This document shows, one piece after another, positions 7,215 to 13,788 of a stretch of DNA of 15,247 nucleotides. The DNA comes from Gp7-AA10 sp035636095 (GTDB lineage: Bacteria; Acidobacteriota; Thermoanaerobaculia; Gp7-AA8): contig DASPZU010000061.1 in NCBI GenBank assembly GCA_035636095.1, positions 1 through 15,247 of the forward strand, written 5' to 3'. The translations under genes and the position numbers were made by a program. How positions within the stretch are numbered: position 1 is the first letter of the stretch; each line of letters begins with the position of its first letter. The notes beneath the pieces were generated by a model. It made no database searches, was not told the origin of the DNA, and worked only from the letters and a program-made list of their open reading frames with translations.

Positions 7215-7513
7215 TTTTGCGATCCGACGAGCGATTCGAGTCGAGCGCGAAACTCTCGGAGCACGCGCAGAAATTCACCATCAGGCTCGCGGAGGGCACG
7301 CATCCTGTCATCGAGAAACTTCAGAAGCGCTTCGGGCGTGAACTGCCCCTTCCGGAGGGAGCGATCGATGTCCAACCCGACGAGATTTCCTTTTTCATCA
7401 AAATCGGCGACGACACCCGCTGCGATCTCCTGCGACTCGACGCTGGGACGGTCGTCGACATCGACATAGACCGATTCAGTCTCAGGGTAGTAATGCGCTT
7501 TCAGCGTCCTCAT
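7211..7513 (-). CDS. DUF2283 family protein
   Basis: A 100-residue protein whose first 60 residues fit DUF2283, a small all-beta family often found beside toxin-antitoxin genes. The pattern is HYYPETESVYVDVDDRPSVE, then VVADFDEKGNLVGLDIDRS. The C-terminal 40 residues (FTPEALLKFLDDRMRALREP onward) look helical and are longer than the family core. ATG 7513 is preferred because the family core begins there; the frame opens at 7555. No biochemical role is established for the family. It lies in a minus-strand run: HicB-like (3), this gene, HicB-like (2), HicB-like (1). Confidence 0.75.
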   Translation of the reverse strand: MRTLKAHYYPETESVYVDVDDRPSVESQEIAAGVVADFDEKGNLVGLDIDRSLRKGQFTPEALLKFLDDRMRALREPDGEFLRVLREFRARLESLVGSQK

Positions 7514-7584
7514 GTTTGCTCTCGAACAACTCTCCGTGTGCAGCAAGAATCGCACAGACCTGCGCGCCTGAAACGACGCGGAGC

Positions 7585-7812
7585 TTACCCAGCACTGACC
7601 TCCAGCGCGGTTACGTACAGCTCTTCTCGCGTTCGCGCAGCGATCTCAGACGGATCAGCGGTCTCGATGAAGAGCTCAACCGCCTCACGGAGATTCGTCG
7701 ATGCTTCTTCTACCGAACCCCCCTGGCTCGCAACGTCTAGCTCGGGGCAGAGCGCAACGTAGCCGCCGTTTTCGCGATAGATCATCGCGGTGAACCTTCG
7801 AATTTGACTCAT
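7585..7812 (-). CDS. HicB-like antitoxin-family protein (3)
   Basis: A 75-residue short HicB-family protein: FTAMIYRENGGYVALCPELD, VASQGGSVEEASTNLREAVE, then LFIETADPSEIAARTREELY. This fits the HicB strand-strand-helix core plus a family-typical ending with an amphipathic last strand (VTALEVSAG). The ATG at 7812 follows a weak AGGG. It heads the minus-strand cluster, 71 bases before the DUF2283 gene. The space between them is too small for a HicA gene of about 60-80 codons, and none is seen on the other side. Confidence 0.82.
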   Translation of the reverse strand: MSQIRRFTAMIYRENGGYVALCPELDVASQGGSVEEASTNLREAVELFIETADPSEIAARTREELYVTALEVSAG

Positions 7813-7844
7813 GCCCTGACTGTAAGATTTCGCCGCACCGCTGT

Positions 7845-7866
7845 CAAAAAATCTACCGCGAGTAGA
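7845..7866 (-). terminator. Weak intrinsic terminator after TIR genes
   Basis: On the minus strand TCTAC-TCGCG-GTAGA (7866-7852) forms a 5-bp stem followed by six T (7851-7846). It lies about 30 bases after the restored stop codon of the second TIR gene and before the HicB cluster. The stem is short, so termination may be inefficient. Confidence 0.4.
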
Positions 7867-7895
7867 AAAGGCTATGCGCTTTTACAAGGGGCGTT

Positions 7896-8319
7896 TCAGG
7901 CCTTGTACGTGCGACCCCACACGGCCAGCAACTCTTGACGCCTTTTTCCCAGCGACCGGAAAGCGTGATCGTTTGCAGCCCTGACAACACACACGAGAGT
8001 TCATCGACGTCGCACTTCTTCACGATGAGAGGAATGAGGCGCTCCTCGTATCGATCGCTTCGAAGCGCATAGTGCACTTCGCGTCTCACCCACTTGGATT
8101 TGACCGAATCGGGAGTCAGCAAGACAACTAACCAATCGCACTTTTTGAGGGCGTTGCCAATTTCATCGTGCCACTGAGAAGCGCCCCGGATGTGTTTCTC
8201 GCTGTACCAGACGTCGATTTCGTGGCCGCGAAGCACTTGACGAGCTTCTTCAGCGCCGCGGCGTCCTTGCTCGAATGTGACAAAAACACACAGCGCGGGG
8301 CGAGTTTTTTCTTCGCCAT
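7896..8319 (-). pseudogene. TIR-domain protein with two frameshifts
   Basis: A stand-alone TIR gene of about 140 codons whose frame is broken twice. It begins at ATG 8319 with MAKKKLAPRCVFLSHSSKDA (strand A and BB-loop entry). Near 8250-8262 homology moves to another frame, EEARQVLRGHEIDVWYSE. That continues through WVRREVHYAL, with the usual TIR catalytic-type Glu, to GLQTITLSGRWEK. Near 7943-7947 it moves again to ELLAVWGRTYKA and TGA at 7896-7898. Each change equals one missing base. The second is healed by one extra A in an A5 run (giving EKRRQELLAVWG), so a homopolymer error or recent mutation is plausible. The ATG overlaps the upstream TIR stop as TAATG. TIR domains usually cleave NAD+ or make cyclic ADP-ribose signals in defence. 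Confidence 0.75.
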
Positions 8320-8786
8320 TACAGGCGATGCTCGAGCTCCCTGACCACAGCCTTCGCCGCACGGGCGACATCCGCGGCCGGTTCGTTGCGCATCTTCACG
8401 ATCGGCAGCCGGCGGATGATCCAGGGCACCTGAACATCACTCGACAACAGAACAGGCACAACGCGATCCTTGAATTTTTTTGTGCTGAGTAGGTATTCCA
8501 ACTCATGGGTCGTTGCCTGCGACCGGAGCGCGGCAGATGAGAGAAACAGGACGACTGCGTCCGACTTCTGCAGAGCCTGCCCGACGACCAGAAGCCAATT
8601 CTGGCCTGGCTCAATACTGTCGGCGGGATTGGAAATCTCAAAGCCGGCGGACTTCAACGTTTCCGCAAAACCCTGCGCCACCTCGCGATCGGACCAGCTG
8701 TAGCTGAGAAAGATCCGCCGCGCAGGGCTCGACATTTTGCGAAACGCATCATTTCGGGACGCCTTGCGGAGAGACTTGGCCGTCAT
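8319..8786 (-). CDS. Stand-alone TIR-domain protein
   Basis: A 155-residue protein that is essentially one TIR domain. Visible: RRIFLSYSWSDREVAQGFAE (strand A, helix A), ETLKSAGFEISNPADSIEPG (strand B, BB loop), ALQKSDAVVLFLSSAALRSQ (strand C), the THELEYLL helix with the catalytic-type Glu, and DRVVPVLLSSD (strand D). No second effector domain or membrane helix is present. Starts at ATG 8786, or at ATG 8735 (MSSPARR), which would sit closer to the domain. It ends TAATG, coupled to the second TIR gene. It is divergent from the nuclease-helicase gene. A defence or signalling role is inferred from the family and island context; no ThsA-like or other known partner is in the window. Confidence 0.82.
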   Translation of the reverse strand: MTAKSLRKASRNDAFRKMSSPARRIFLSYSWSDREVAQGFAETLKSAGFEISNPADSIEPGQNWLLVVGQALQKSDAVVLFLSSAALRSQATTHELEYLLSTKKFKDRVVPVLLSSDVQVPWIIRRLPIVKMRNEPAADVARAAKAVVRELEHRL

Positions 8787-8837
8787 CGTCTTTTCGTCTC
8801 GGCAAGTGTAACGCTGTGGAGACTCGATCCATTCGAC

Positions 8838-8865
8838 TTCTACAACAGGTAGAAAAGCGCATAAT
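8838..8865 (+). promoter_or_regulatory. Possible promoter of nuclease-helicase operon
   Basis: CATAAT at 8860-8865 could be a -10 box, with a weak TTCTAC (8838-8843) 16 bases upstream. A start around 8872 would leave a leader of about 13 bases and no Shine-Dalgarno site before ATG 8885. The mRNA could be nearly leaderless. The 99-base region also has to drive the divergent TIR genes. Confidence 0.3.
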
Positions 8866-8884
8866 TTGAAACCTTCCCCAACTC

Positions 8885-11800
8885 ATGCGCCTCCTCGACG
8901 GCCAGCTCGTGCTCTCCCCTAGTGATCTCACAAAGTTCACCCGCTGCGCGCACGTCACCACCCTCGACCTCGGACGCCTCCGCAAGACGCTCAAGCCACT
9001 CGCGTATCCGCAGCGGTCGCTGCACACCGACTTCATCGCCGAGAAGGGCACGGAGCACGAGAAAGATTACGTCGAGCGGCTCGCGCGCGCGGGCAATCGC
9101 GTGATTCCGATCCAGGGCGAGCGCAGAACGGCCGAGGATCTTCGCGACGCTGCGGCGGCGACGATCCATGCGATGAAGAGCGGCGCCGACTACATCAATC
9201 AGGCAGTCTTCTTCGACGGCAAGTGGGTCGGCGTCGCCGATCTCCTCGAGAAAGTCAGCGACGGACGATACGAGGTCATCGACCTCAAGTTGGCGCGATC
9301 ACCCAAGGCCCACGCTCTTCTGCAACTCGCCGCTTACAGCGAGCACCTCGCGCGCATCCAGGGGGTTCGCCCCGAAAAAATGTACCTCGTTCTCGGCACC
9401 GGAGAGAAGAAACCATTTCGGGTCGCCGATTTCGAGGCGTACTACCGCTACATCAAGAAACGCTTCGAAGAGCGCGTCGGTGGAGCGCCGCCGACCTCGG
9501 CGGCGACGCTCCCCTACATCATCGACTTCTGCTCGCTGTGCGAGTGGAACTTGCACTGCTGGCGACATCTCGAGCAGCTCGATCATCTCGTGCGCGTCGC
9601 GAACATTCGTCGCGACAACGTTCGCCGCCTGGAAGGCGCCGGCATCAACACGCTAACAAAACTCGGAGCGACGGAAAAAGCAAAAGTCGAAAAAATCCGC
9701 GACGACACATACGCCGCGATGCATCAACAGGCGCGGCTCCAGAGCGAGTACGCGCGCACGAAGACGCATCGCTACGAGCTGCTGACGCCGGAGGTTGAGC
9801 GCGGCTTCGCGCTGATGCCGCGTCCATCGAAGGGCGACGTCTTCCTCGACTTGGAAGCCGATCCGTACGCGGCGGGCGGCATCACGTATCTGTTTGGAAT
9901 CGCGACGTCCGATGGCGCGTACCGCTCGTGGTGGGCGCACGATGCGCTGCAGGAAAAAGAGGCGTTCGAGAAAGTGGTCGACTTCATCGTCGATCGCCGC
10001 CGCGAGCATCCCGATCTGCACGTCTATCACTACACGGCGGCCGAGCCGTCGGCGTTCAAGCGGATGTCGAGCGAGTACGGCACGCGCGAGAACGCGATCG
10101 ACGACTGGCTGCGCGCCGGCGTCTTCGCCGATCTCTTCACCGTCGTGCGCCAGGCGATGCGCATCTCGCAGCCGAGCTACTCGCTGAAGAAAGTCGAGGC
10201 CTTCTATTTCCATCGCGAGGAGGAGGGCGTCTTCGAAAAAGGCGGACCGATTCTCGCGTACGAAGAGTGGCTGGAGGAGCGCGATGACGCGGTGCTGCAG
10301 ACGATCGAGAACTACAACCGCGAAGATTGCGTCTCGATGGTCGAGCTGCAGAAGTGGCTGCTGCAACTCCGCGACGAAGCGGGCGTGTCGACGTGGAGGG
10401 AAGCGCCGCCGCCGGTGGAAGTCGAAGATCCGATCGACGACCTCACGCGCGCGATGTTCGAAAAATCCGAGCTGCTCGCAAACCTCCTTCAATATCACCG
10501 CCGCGAGGACCGTCCGGCGTGGTGGTGGTATTTCGAGCGTCTGAAGATGTCGCCGGAGGAGTTGAAGGACGACCACGAGTCGATCGGCGATTTAAAGGAA
10601 ACAAACATTCCACCGCGCGGCGAGAAACGGTCGACGATCTACACGCTGCGCTTCGGCGCGCAGGAACACAAACTCACGGCCGAGAAAGACGTCGTCGATC
10701 CCGCGACCGAGAAGCACATCAACATCGTCAGCATCGACAACGAGAATGGCCTGCTGGAGATCAAGCGCGGAAACGCTTCGAAGGACCCGATGCCGGCGGC
10801 GTTGATTCCCGCCGGCCCGCTCGAGACGAAGAAGCATCGCGCGGCGATCCGCCGGCTTGCGCAGTCGATCCTCGATGACGGCTTCGACGGCTCGCGCTAT
10901 CGCGCCGCGGCCGACATCCTTCTGCGCCGCCCGATCACCTATGAGACCCCTCGCCCCGCGGAGCGGGGAGAGGGTGGCGCGCAGCGCCGGGTGAGGGGCG
11001 CAGCATATCTCTTTGTGCAAGGCCCGCCCGGTTCCGGCAAGACCTATTGGGGAAGTCACGAGATCGTCAAGCTGCTGGCCGAGGGGAAGCGCGTGGGCGT
11101 GACGTCGAATTCGCACAAGGCGATTCACAATCTGCTCGATGAGGTCGTCAAGCACGCCGCTCCGTTCGTTGGTTTGAAAAAATGTACGGAGGACAAACCG
11201 GAGACCGAGTATCGCGGCAAGTTCATCGCGAACTCCGACAAGCTTGACGACTTCCTCGATCCGAGTGTGCAGTTGATTGCGGGGACGTCGTGGCTGTTTG
11301 CGGACGCGCGATTCGATCAGACGCTCGACTATCTCTTCATCGATGAGGCGGGGCAGGTTGCGCTCGCGAATGCGCTGGCGGTCGCGTTGTCCGCGCGCCG
11401 CGTCGTGCTCCTCGGCGACCCGCTGCAGCTCGCGCAGGTATCGCAGGCGGTGCATCCCGGCACCTCCGGCTCCTCCGTCCTCGAGCATCTCCTCGGCACC
11501 GACGCGACGATTCCGCCCGATCGCGGATTGTTTCTCGAGCACACCTGGCGGATGCATCCCGATGTCTGCCGCTTCATCTCCGAGGTGGTGTACGACGGGC
11601 GGCTGGAATCCGCACCCGAATGCGCAAACCGCGGCATCTCAACTGGAGTGCGGCAGCTTGCTGCCGCTTTGGAAGGCGGCGGGGCCGCCTCTGTGACAGC
11701 AAGCGGCGACGCCGCGCGAGACCCTTCTCCCCGCGAGCGGGGAGAAGGTGGCCCGAAGGGCCGGAGGAGGGGCAGTGATGAAGGCCTTTCAGGCACCGGC

Positions 11801-12286
11801 CTGCGTTTCATCGCGATGGAGCACGAGGGCAATTCGCAGTCCTCGCCCGAAGAGGCAAACCGCATTGCCGACGAAATCGAGAGACTCCTGCAGCAGACGG
11901 TCACGGACGAGAAGTGCGTCACACGACCAATCCAACAAACCGACATCATGGTCGTCGCGCCATACAACGCGCAGGTGCGATGCGTGCTCGACGTTCTGCG
12001 CAAACGCGGCTTCGCGGGTGTGCCGGTCGGCACAGTCGACAAATTTCAGGGACGGCAGGCGGAGGTCGTGTTCTTCTCAATGGCAACATCGAGCGGCGAT
12101 GACCTCCCGCGCGACATCGATTTTCTCTTCAGCCGGAATAGGCTCAACGTGGCGATCTCGCGCGCGCGATGCCTCGCGGTCGTCGTCGCCTCCCCTCGCC
12201 TACTCGACGTCGCGTGCCGCACACCGGAGCAAATGCAGCTGGTGAATGCGTTGTGCAGGTTTGTGGAGATGGCGGAACAATGCTGA
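8885..12286 (+). CDS. TM0106-type RecB nuclease fused to superfamily 1 helicase
   Basis: An 1133-residue Dna2-like fusion. The N-terminus (about 1-240) is a RecB/Cas4-type nuclease of the TM0106 family: D119 in GVADLL, D133-L-K135 in EVIDLKLA, and QLAAYSE. C21, C216, C219 and C225 are placed like a Cas4/AddB iron-sulphur cluster. A middle part (about 318-490) looks like an RNase H/DnaQ-type fold (FLDLEADPYAAGGITYLFGI). The C-terminal SF1 helicase has Walker A GPPGSGKT (713-720), Walker B DE (820-821 in FIDEAGQ), GDPLQLAQVSQ, TWRMHP, VDKFQGRQ and NVAISRAR. It should unwind and cut DNA, probably in repair or defence. Three repeat-derived inserts lie at about residues 200-207, 687-706 and 920-966; the frame survives all of them. 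The stop overlaps the next gene by seven bases. Confidence 0.9.
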   Translation: MRLLDGQLVLSPSDLTKFTRCAHVTTLDLGRLRKTLKPLAYPQRSLHTDFIAEKGTEHEKDYVERLARAGNRVIPIQGERRTAEDLRDAAAATIHAMKSGADYINQAVFFDGKWVGVADLLEKVSDGRYEVIDLKLARSPKAHALLQLAAYSEHLARIQGVRPEKMYLVLGTGEKKPFRVADFEAYYRYIKKRFEERVGGAPPTSAATLPYIIDFCSLCEWNLHCWRHLEQLDHLVRVANIRRDNVRRLEGAGINTLTKLGATEKAKVEKIRDDTYAAMHQQARLQSEYARTKTHRYELLTPEVERGFALMPRPSKGDVFLDLEADPYAAGGITYLFGIATSDGAYRSWWAHDALQEKEAFEKVVDFIVDRRREHPDLHVYHYTAAEPSAFKRMSSEYGTRENAIDDWLRAGVFADLFTVVRQAMRISQPSYSLKKVEAFYFHREEEGVFEKGGPILAYEEWLEERDDAVLQTIENYNREDCVSMVELQKWLLQLRDEAGVSTWREAPPPVEVEDPIDDLTRAMFEKSELLANLLQYHRREDRPAWWWYFERLKMSPEELKDDHESIGDLKETNIPPRGEKRSTIYTLRFGAQEHKLTAEKDVVDPATEKHINIVSIDNENGLLEIKRGNASKDPMPAALIPAGPLETKKHRAAIRRLAQSILDDGFDGSRYRAAADILLRRPITYETPRPAERGEGGAQRRVRGAAYLFVQGPPGSGKTYWGSHEIVKLLAEGKRVGVTSNSHKAIHNLLDEVVKHAAPFVGLKKCTEDKPETEYRGKFIANSDKLDDFLDPSVQLIAGTSWLFADARFDQTLDYLFIDEAGQVALANALAVALSARRVVLLGDPLQLAQVSQAVHPGTSGSSVLEHLLGTDATIPPDRGLFLEHTWRMHPDVCRFISEVVYDGRLESAPECANRGISTGVRQLAAALEGGGAASVTASGDAARDPSPRERGEGGPKGRRRGSDEGLSGTGLRFIAMEHEGNSQSSPEEANRIADEIERLLQQTVTDEKCVTRPIQQTDIMVVAPYNAQVRCVLDVLRKRGFAGVPVGTVDKFQGRQAEVVFFSMATSSGDDLPRDIDFLFSRNRLNVAISRARCLAVVVASPRLLDVACRTPEQMQLVNALCRFVEMAEQC
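9481..9505 (+). repeat. Family A 25-bp repeat inside helicase gene (nuclease part)
   Basis: Identical over 25 bases to 4158-4182 and to the complement of 4505-4529. Read in the gene frame it encodes GAPPTSAA (residues 200-207), the same peptide as in the kinase. It sits about nine residues before the iron-sulphur cysteines. Confidence 0.9.
10943..11000 (+). repeat. Family C repeat just before Walker A of helicase
   Basis: Begins GAGACCCCTCGCCCCGCGGA, continues GCGGGGAGAGGGTGGC and ends GGGTGAGGGGCG. It contains a CCCCGC/GCGGGG hairpin. Related over its length to 11718-11773. It is in frame, contributes a peptide containing ERGEGG at about residues 687-706, and ends about seven residues before the Walker A glycine. 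CCTC...GGGGAGAGGG repeats of this type are scattered in many GC-rich genomes. Confidence 0.8.
11644..11716 (+). repeat. Family B repeat cluster inside helicase gene
   Basis: TGGAGTGCGGCAGCTTGCTG continues to GCCGCTTTGG (11644-11672). Two smaller hairpins follow, GGCGGC-GGG-GCCGCC and GCGGC-GAC-GCCGC. It is in frame, gives an alanine/glycine-rich stretch (LAAALEGGGAAS), and runs directly into the second family C copy. Confidence 0.75.
11718..11773 (+). repeat. Second family C repeat inside helicase gene
   Basis: Begins GAGACCCTTCTCCCCGCGAG and ends GGAGGAGGGGC, a diverged copy of 10943-11000 in the same orientation and same reading frame (again ERGEGG). With the family B cluster it makes a basic, low-complexity insert at about residues 920-966, just before SGTGLRFIAMEHEGN of the helicase core. 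Confidence 0.8.
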
Positions 12287-13005
12287 ACCATTCAGTACTC
12301 ACTGACTACGTACATGGATTCTTCGGTTACGGTACTTGGAATGCCAATTACTGGTTTGTCGGCATGGAAGAAGCGGGCGGCGTCACGATCGACGAGGTAA
12401 GCAAACGTCTCACGACTTGGGTCGAACGGGGACGCCCGGCTATCGACGATCTAGTGGAGTTTCTTCGGCAAGCGGATCTGACCGACTGGTTCGAACCGAG
12501 TTCGCGTGCGCAAACGACGTGGCACCCGTTGATTCGCTCCGTCCTGGTGTCTCAGAACAAGTCGGATGATGCTGAATCGATTCTCAACTATCAACGCACG
12601 AAACTCGGCCGGGCAACGGGCGAAACGGCAATCCTCGAGAACCTTCCGTTGCCAAGCCCCGATACTCGCATGTGGAAGTATGCGAAGTGGTCATCGATTC
12701 CTACGCTTGGTTCCCGCGCGATTTATCAACGCACGTACTTGAAACCTCGTGCCGATCAGATTCTCGAACTCATAAGGATTCACAGACCGAAGGTCGTCGT
12801 CTTCTACGGAAATCGTCAGAGTTGGAGCAAGCGTTTAAGCCTCGCCCCTAGCGGCAAATACACAACGAATGCAGGCCGCTGGCGCGACTCGTTCGTTGTC
12901 GCGACAGACCATACCGGAGCAAGAACCAATGATGCAGCGCAACGATTCGATGAGATTGGAAAACTAATTCGACAAAACTGCACATTTCTTTCCGAGTCGG
13001 CATGA
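12280..13005 (+). CDS. Uracil-DNA glycosylase-fold-like protein
   Basis: A 241-residue protein not recognised by name, but with the layout of the UDG superfamily. There is an N-terminal strand and loop ANYWFVGMEEAGG (residues 22-34, motif 1 position). A middle motif NLPLPSPD (121-128) resembles family segments before the base-binding pocket. A strand RPKVVVFYGNRQ follows, then TDHTGARTND (209-218), where UDGs carry the HPS-type motif, before a helix FDEIGKLI. Canonical catalytic residues of uracil-DNA glycosylases are not evident, so activity on uracil is not claimed. ATG 12280 overlaps the helicase stop by seven bases and GGAG lies 11 bases upstream; the frame is open further but inside the helicase. 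It overlaps the DUF429 gene by four bases (ATGA). Confidence 0.6.
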   Translation: MLNHSVLTDYVHGFFGYGTWNANYWFVGMEEAGGVTIDEVSKRLTTWVERGRPAIDDLVEFLRQADLTDWFEPSSRAQTTWHPLIRSVLVSQNKSDDAESILNYQRTKLGRATGETAILENLPLPSPDTRMWKYAKWSSIPTLGSRAIYQRTYLKPRADQILELIRIHRPKVVVFYGNRQSWSKRLSLAPSGKYTTNAGRWRDSFVVATDHTGARTNDAAQRFDEIGKLIRQNCTFLSESA

Positions 13006-13751
13006 ATCGCCGAACGCAAATCATTGGAATTGATTGCGCTGTTGCTGCAAAGAATACCGCTGTCGCACACGGCTGGAGCGAGAACGGCCGCGTCATCGTT
13101 GACAGAGTCGTTGCCTGCACTCCCAAACAAGATGCTGTTGCAACAATTGGAGCGCTCCTCAAAGACGAGAGGCCACTCTTGTTTTGCCTCGACGCTCCTC
13201 TCGGTTGGCCGAAGCGGCTCGGCGAAGCCCTTGGTAAACATCGAGCAGGTGATCCGATTGACGCGGAAGCTCACGCGCTGTTCCGCCGCGAGACCGACCG
13301 AATCGTGAAACGTGAGACTGGTCAGCAACCGTTAGACGTCGGAGCCGATCGCATTGCGAGAACCGCCGAAGCTGCATTGTCGCTCCTCGCCGCGGTTCGA
13401 AATCGCACCGGCGCGTCGATTCCGCTGGCATGGACACCCGACGAGATTCCGGATGCTTCGGCTATTGAGGTTTATCCTGCGGCGACGATGCGGCAACTCG
13501 GTATCGCCGCACGCGGCTACAAGGACGTTGCTGCTGTTCAACAGCGGCGTGCGATCATCTCGGCTCTCAAATTGTTTGCCGATCTAACTCAGATAGAAGA
13601 ATCGATTGTGACTGGCGATGAACTCGATGCCGTTTTATGCGTCCTGGCAGGTAGCGATTTCCTCGCTAGGCGTTGCCTCCTGCCAAGCGATCGGAATAGC
13701 GCGGAAAGAGAAGGTTGGATTTGGGTTCGACAAAATAACTGTTCTGACTAG
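13002..13751 (+). CDS. DUF429 family predicted RNase H-like nuclease
   Basis: A 249-residue DUF429 protein, a family predicted to have an RNase H-like nuclease fold. The acidic residues expected at the active site are in place: D11 in IIGIDCAV, D64 in FCLDAPLGWP, E156 in IEVYPAATM and D209 in GDELDAVLC. The AxRxTE-type middle helix appears as RRETDRIVKRETG, followed by GADRIARTAEAA. It starts with ATGA, overlapping the UDG-like stop, so the three genes from the helicase onward are almost certainly one transcript with coupled translation. Partners suggest work on nucleic acid; the substrate is unknown. Base composition is less GC-rich than the genes before 12280. Confidence 0.85.
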   Translation: MNRRTQIIGIDCAVAAKNTAVAHGWSENGRVIVDRVVACTPKQDAVATIGALLKDERPLLFCLDAPLGWPKRLGEALGKHRAGDPIDAEAHALFRRETDRIVKRETGQQPLDVGADRIARTAEAALSLLAAVRNRTGASIPLAWTPDEIPDASAIEVYPAATMRQLGIAARGYKDVAAVQQRRAIISALKLFADLTQIEESIVTGDELDAVLCVLAGSDFLARRCLLPSDRNSAEREGWIWVRQNNCSD

Positions 13752-13788
13752 GCCAACAAATACTCGTCAGTGGTTTCGAGGGTAGCAA

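Noticed and set aside
7896..8319. Programmed ribosomal frameshifting in the second TIR gene
   Set aside because: Two shifts would be needed and no typical slippery heptamer with a following structure is visible at the first site; mutation or sequencing error is simpler.
8263..8371. N-terminal part of the long minus-strand frame 7853-8371
   Set aside because: Upstream of the frameshift this frame reads non-TIR sequence across the end of the neighbouring TIR gene. The true N-terminus is in the frame starting at 8319.
7896..8786. Thoeris system
   Set aside because: TIR genes are present, but no ThsA-type (SIR2/SLOG or membrane) effector is found in the window.
12169..12279. Longer N-terminus for the UDG-like protein
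   Set aside because: The extension lies wholly within the helicase coding end. The ATG at 12280 gives a homologous-looking start with GGAG upstream and a typical operon overlap.
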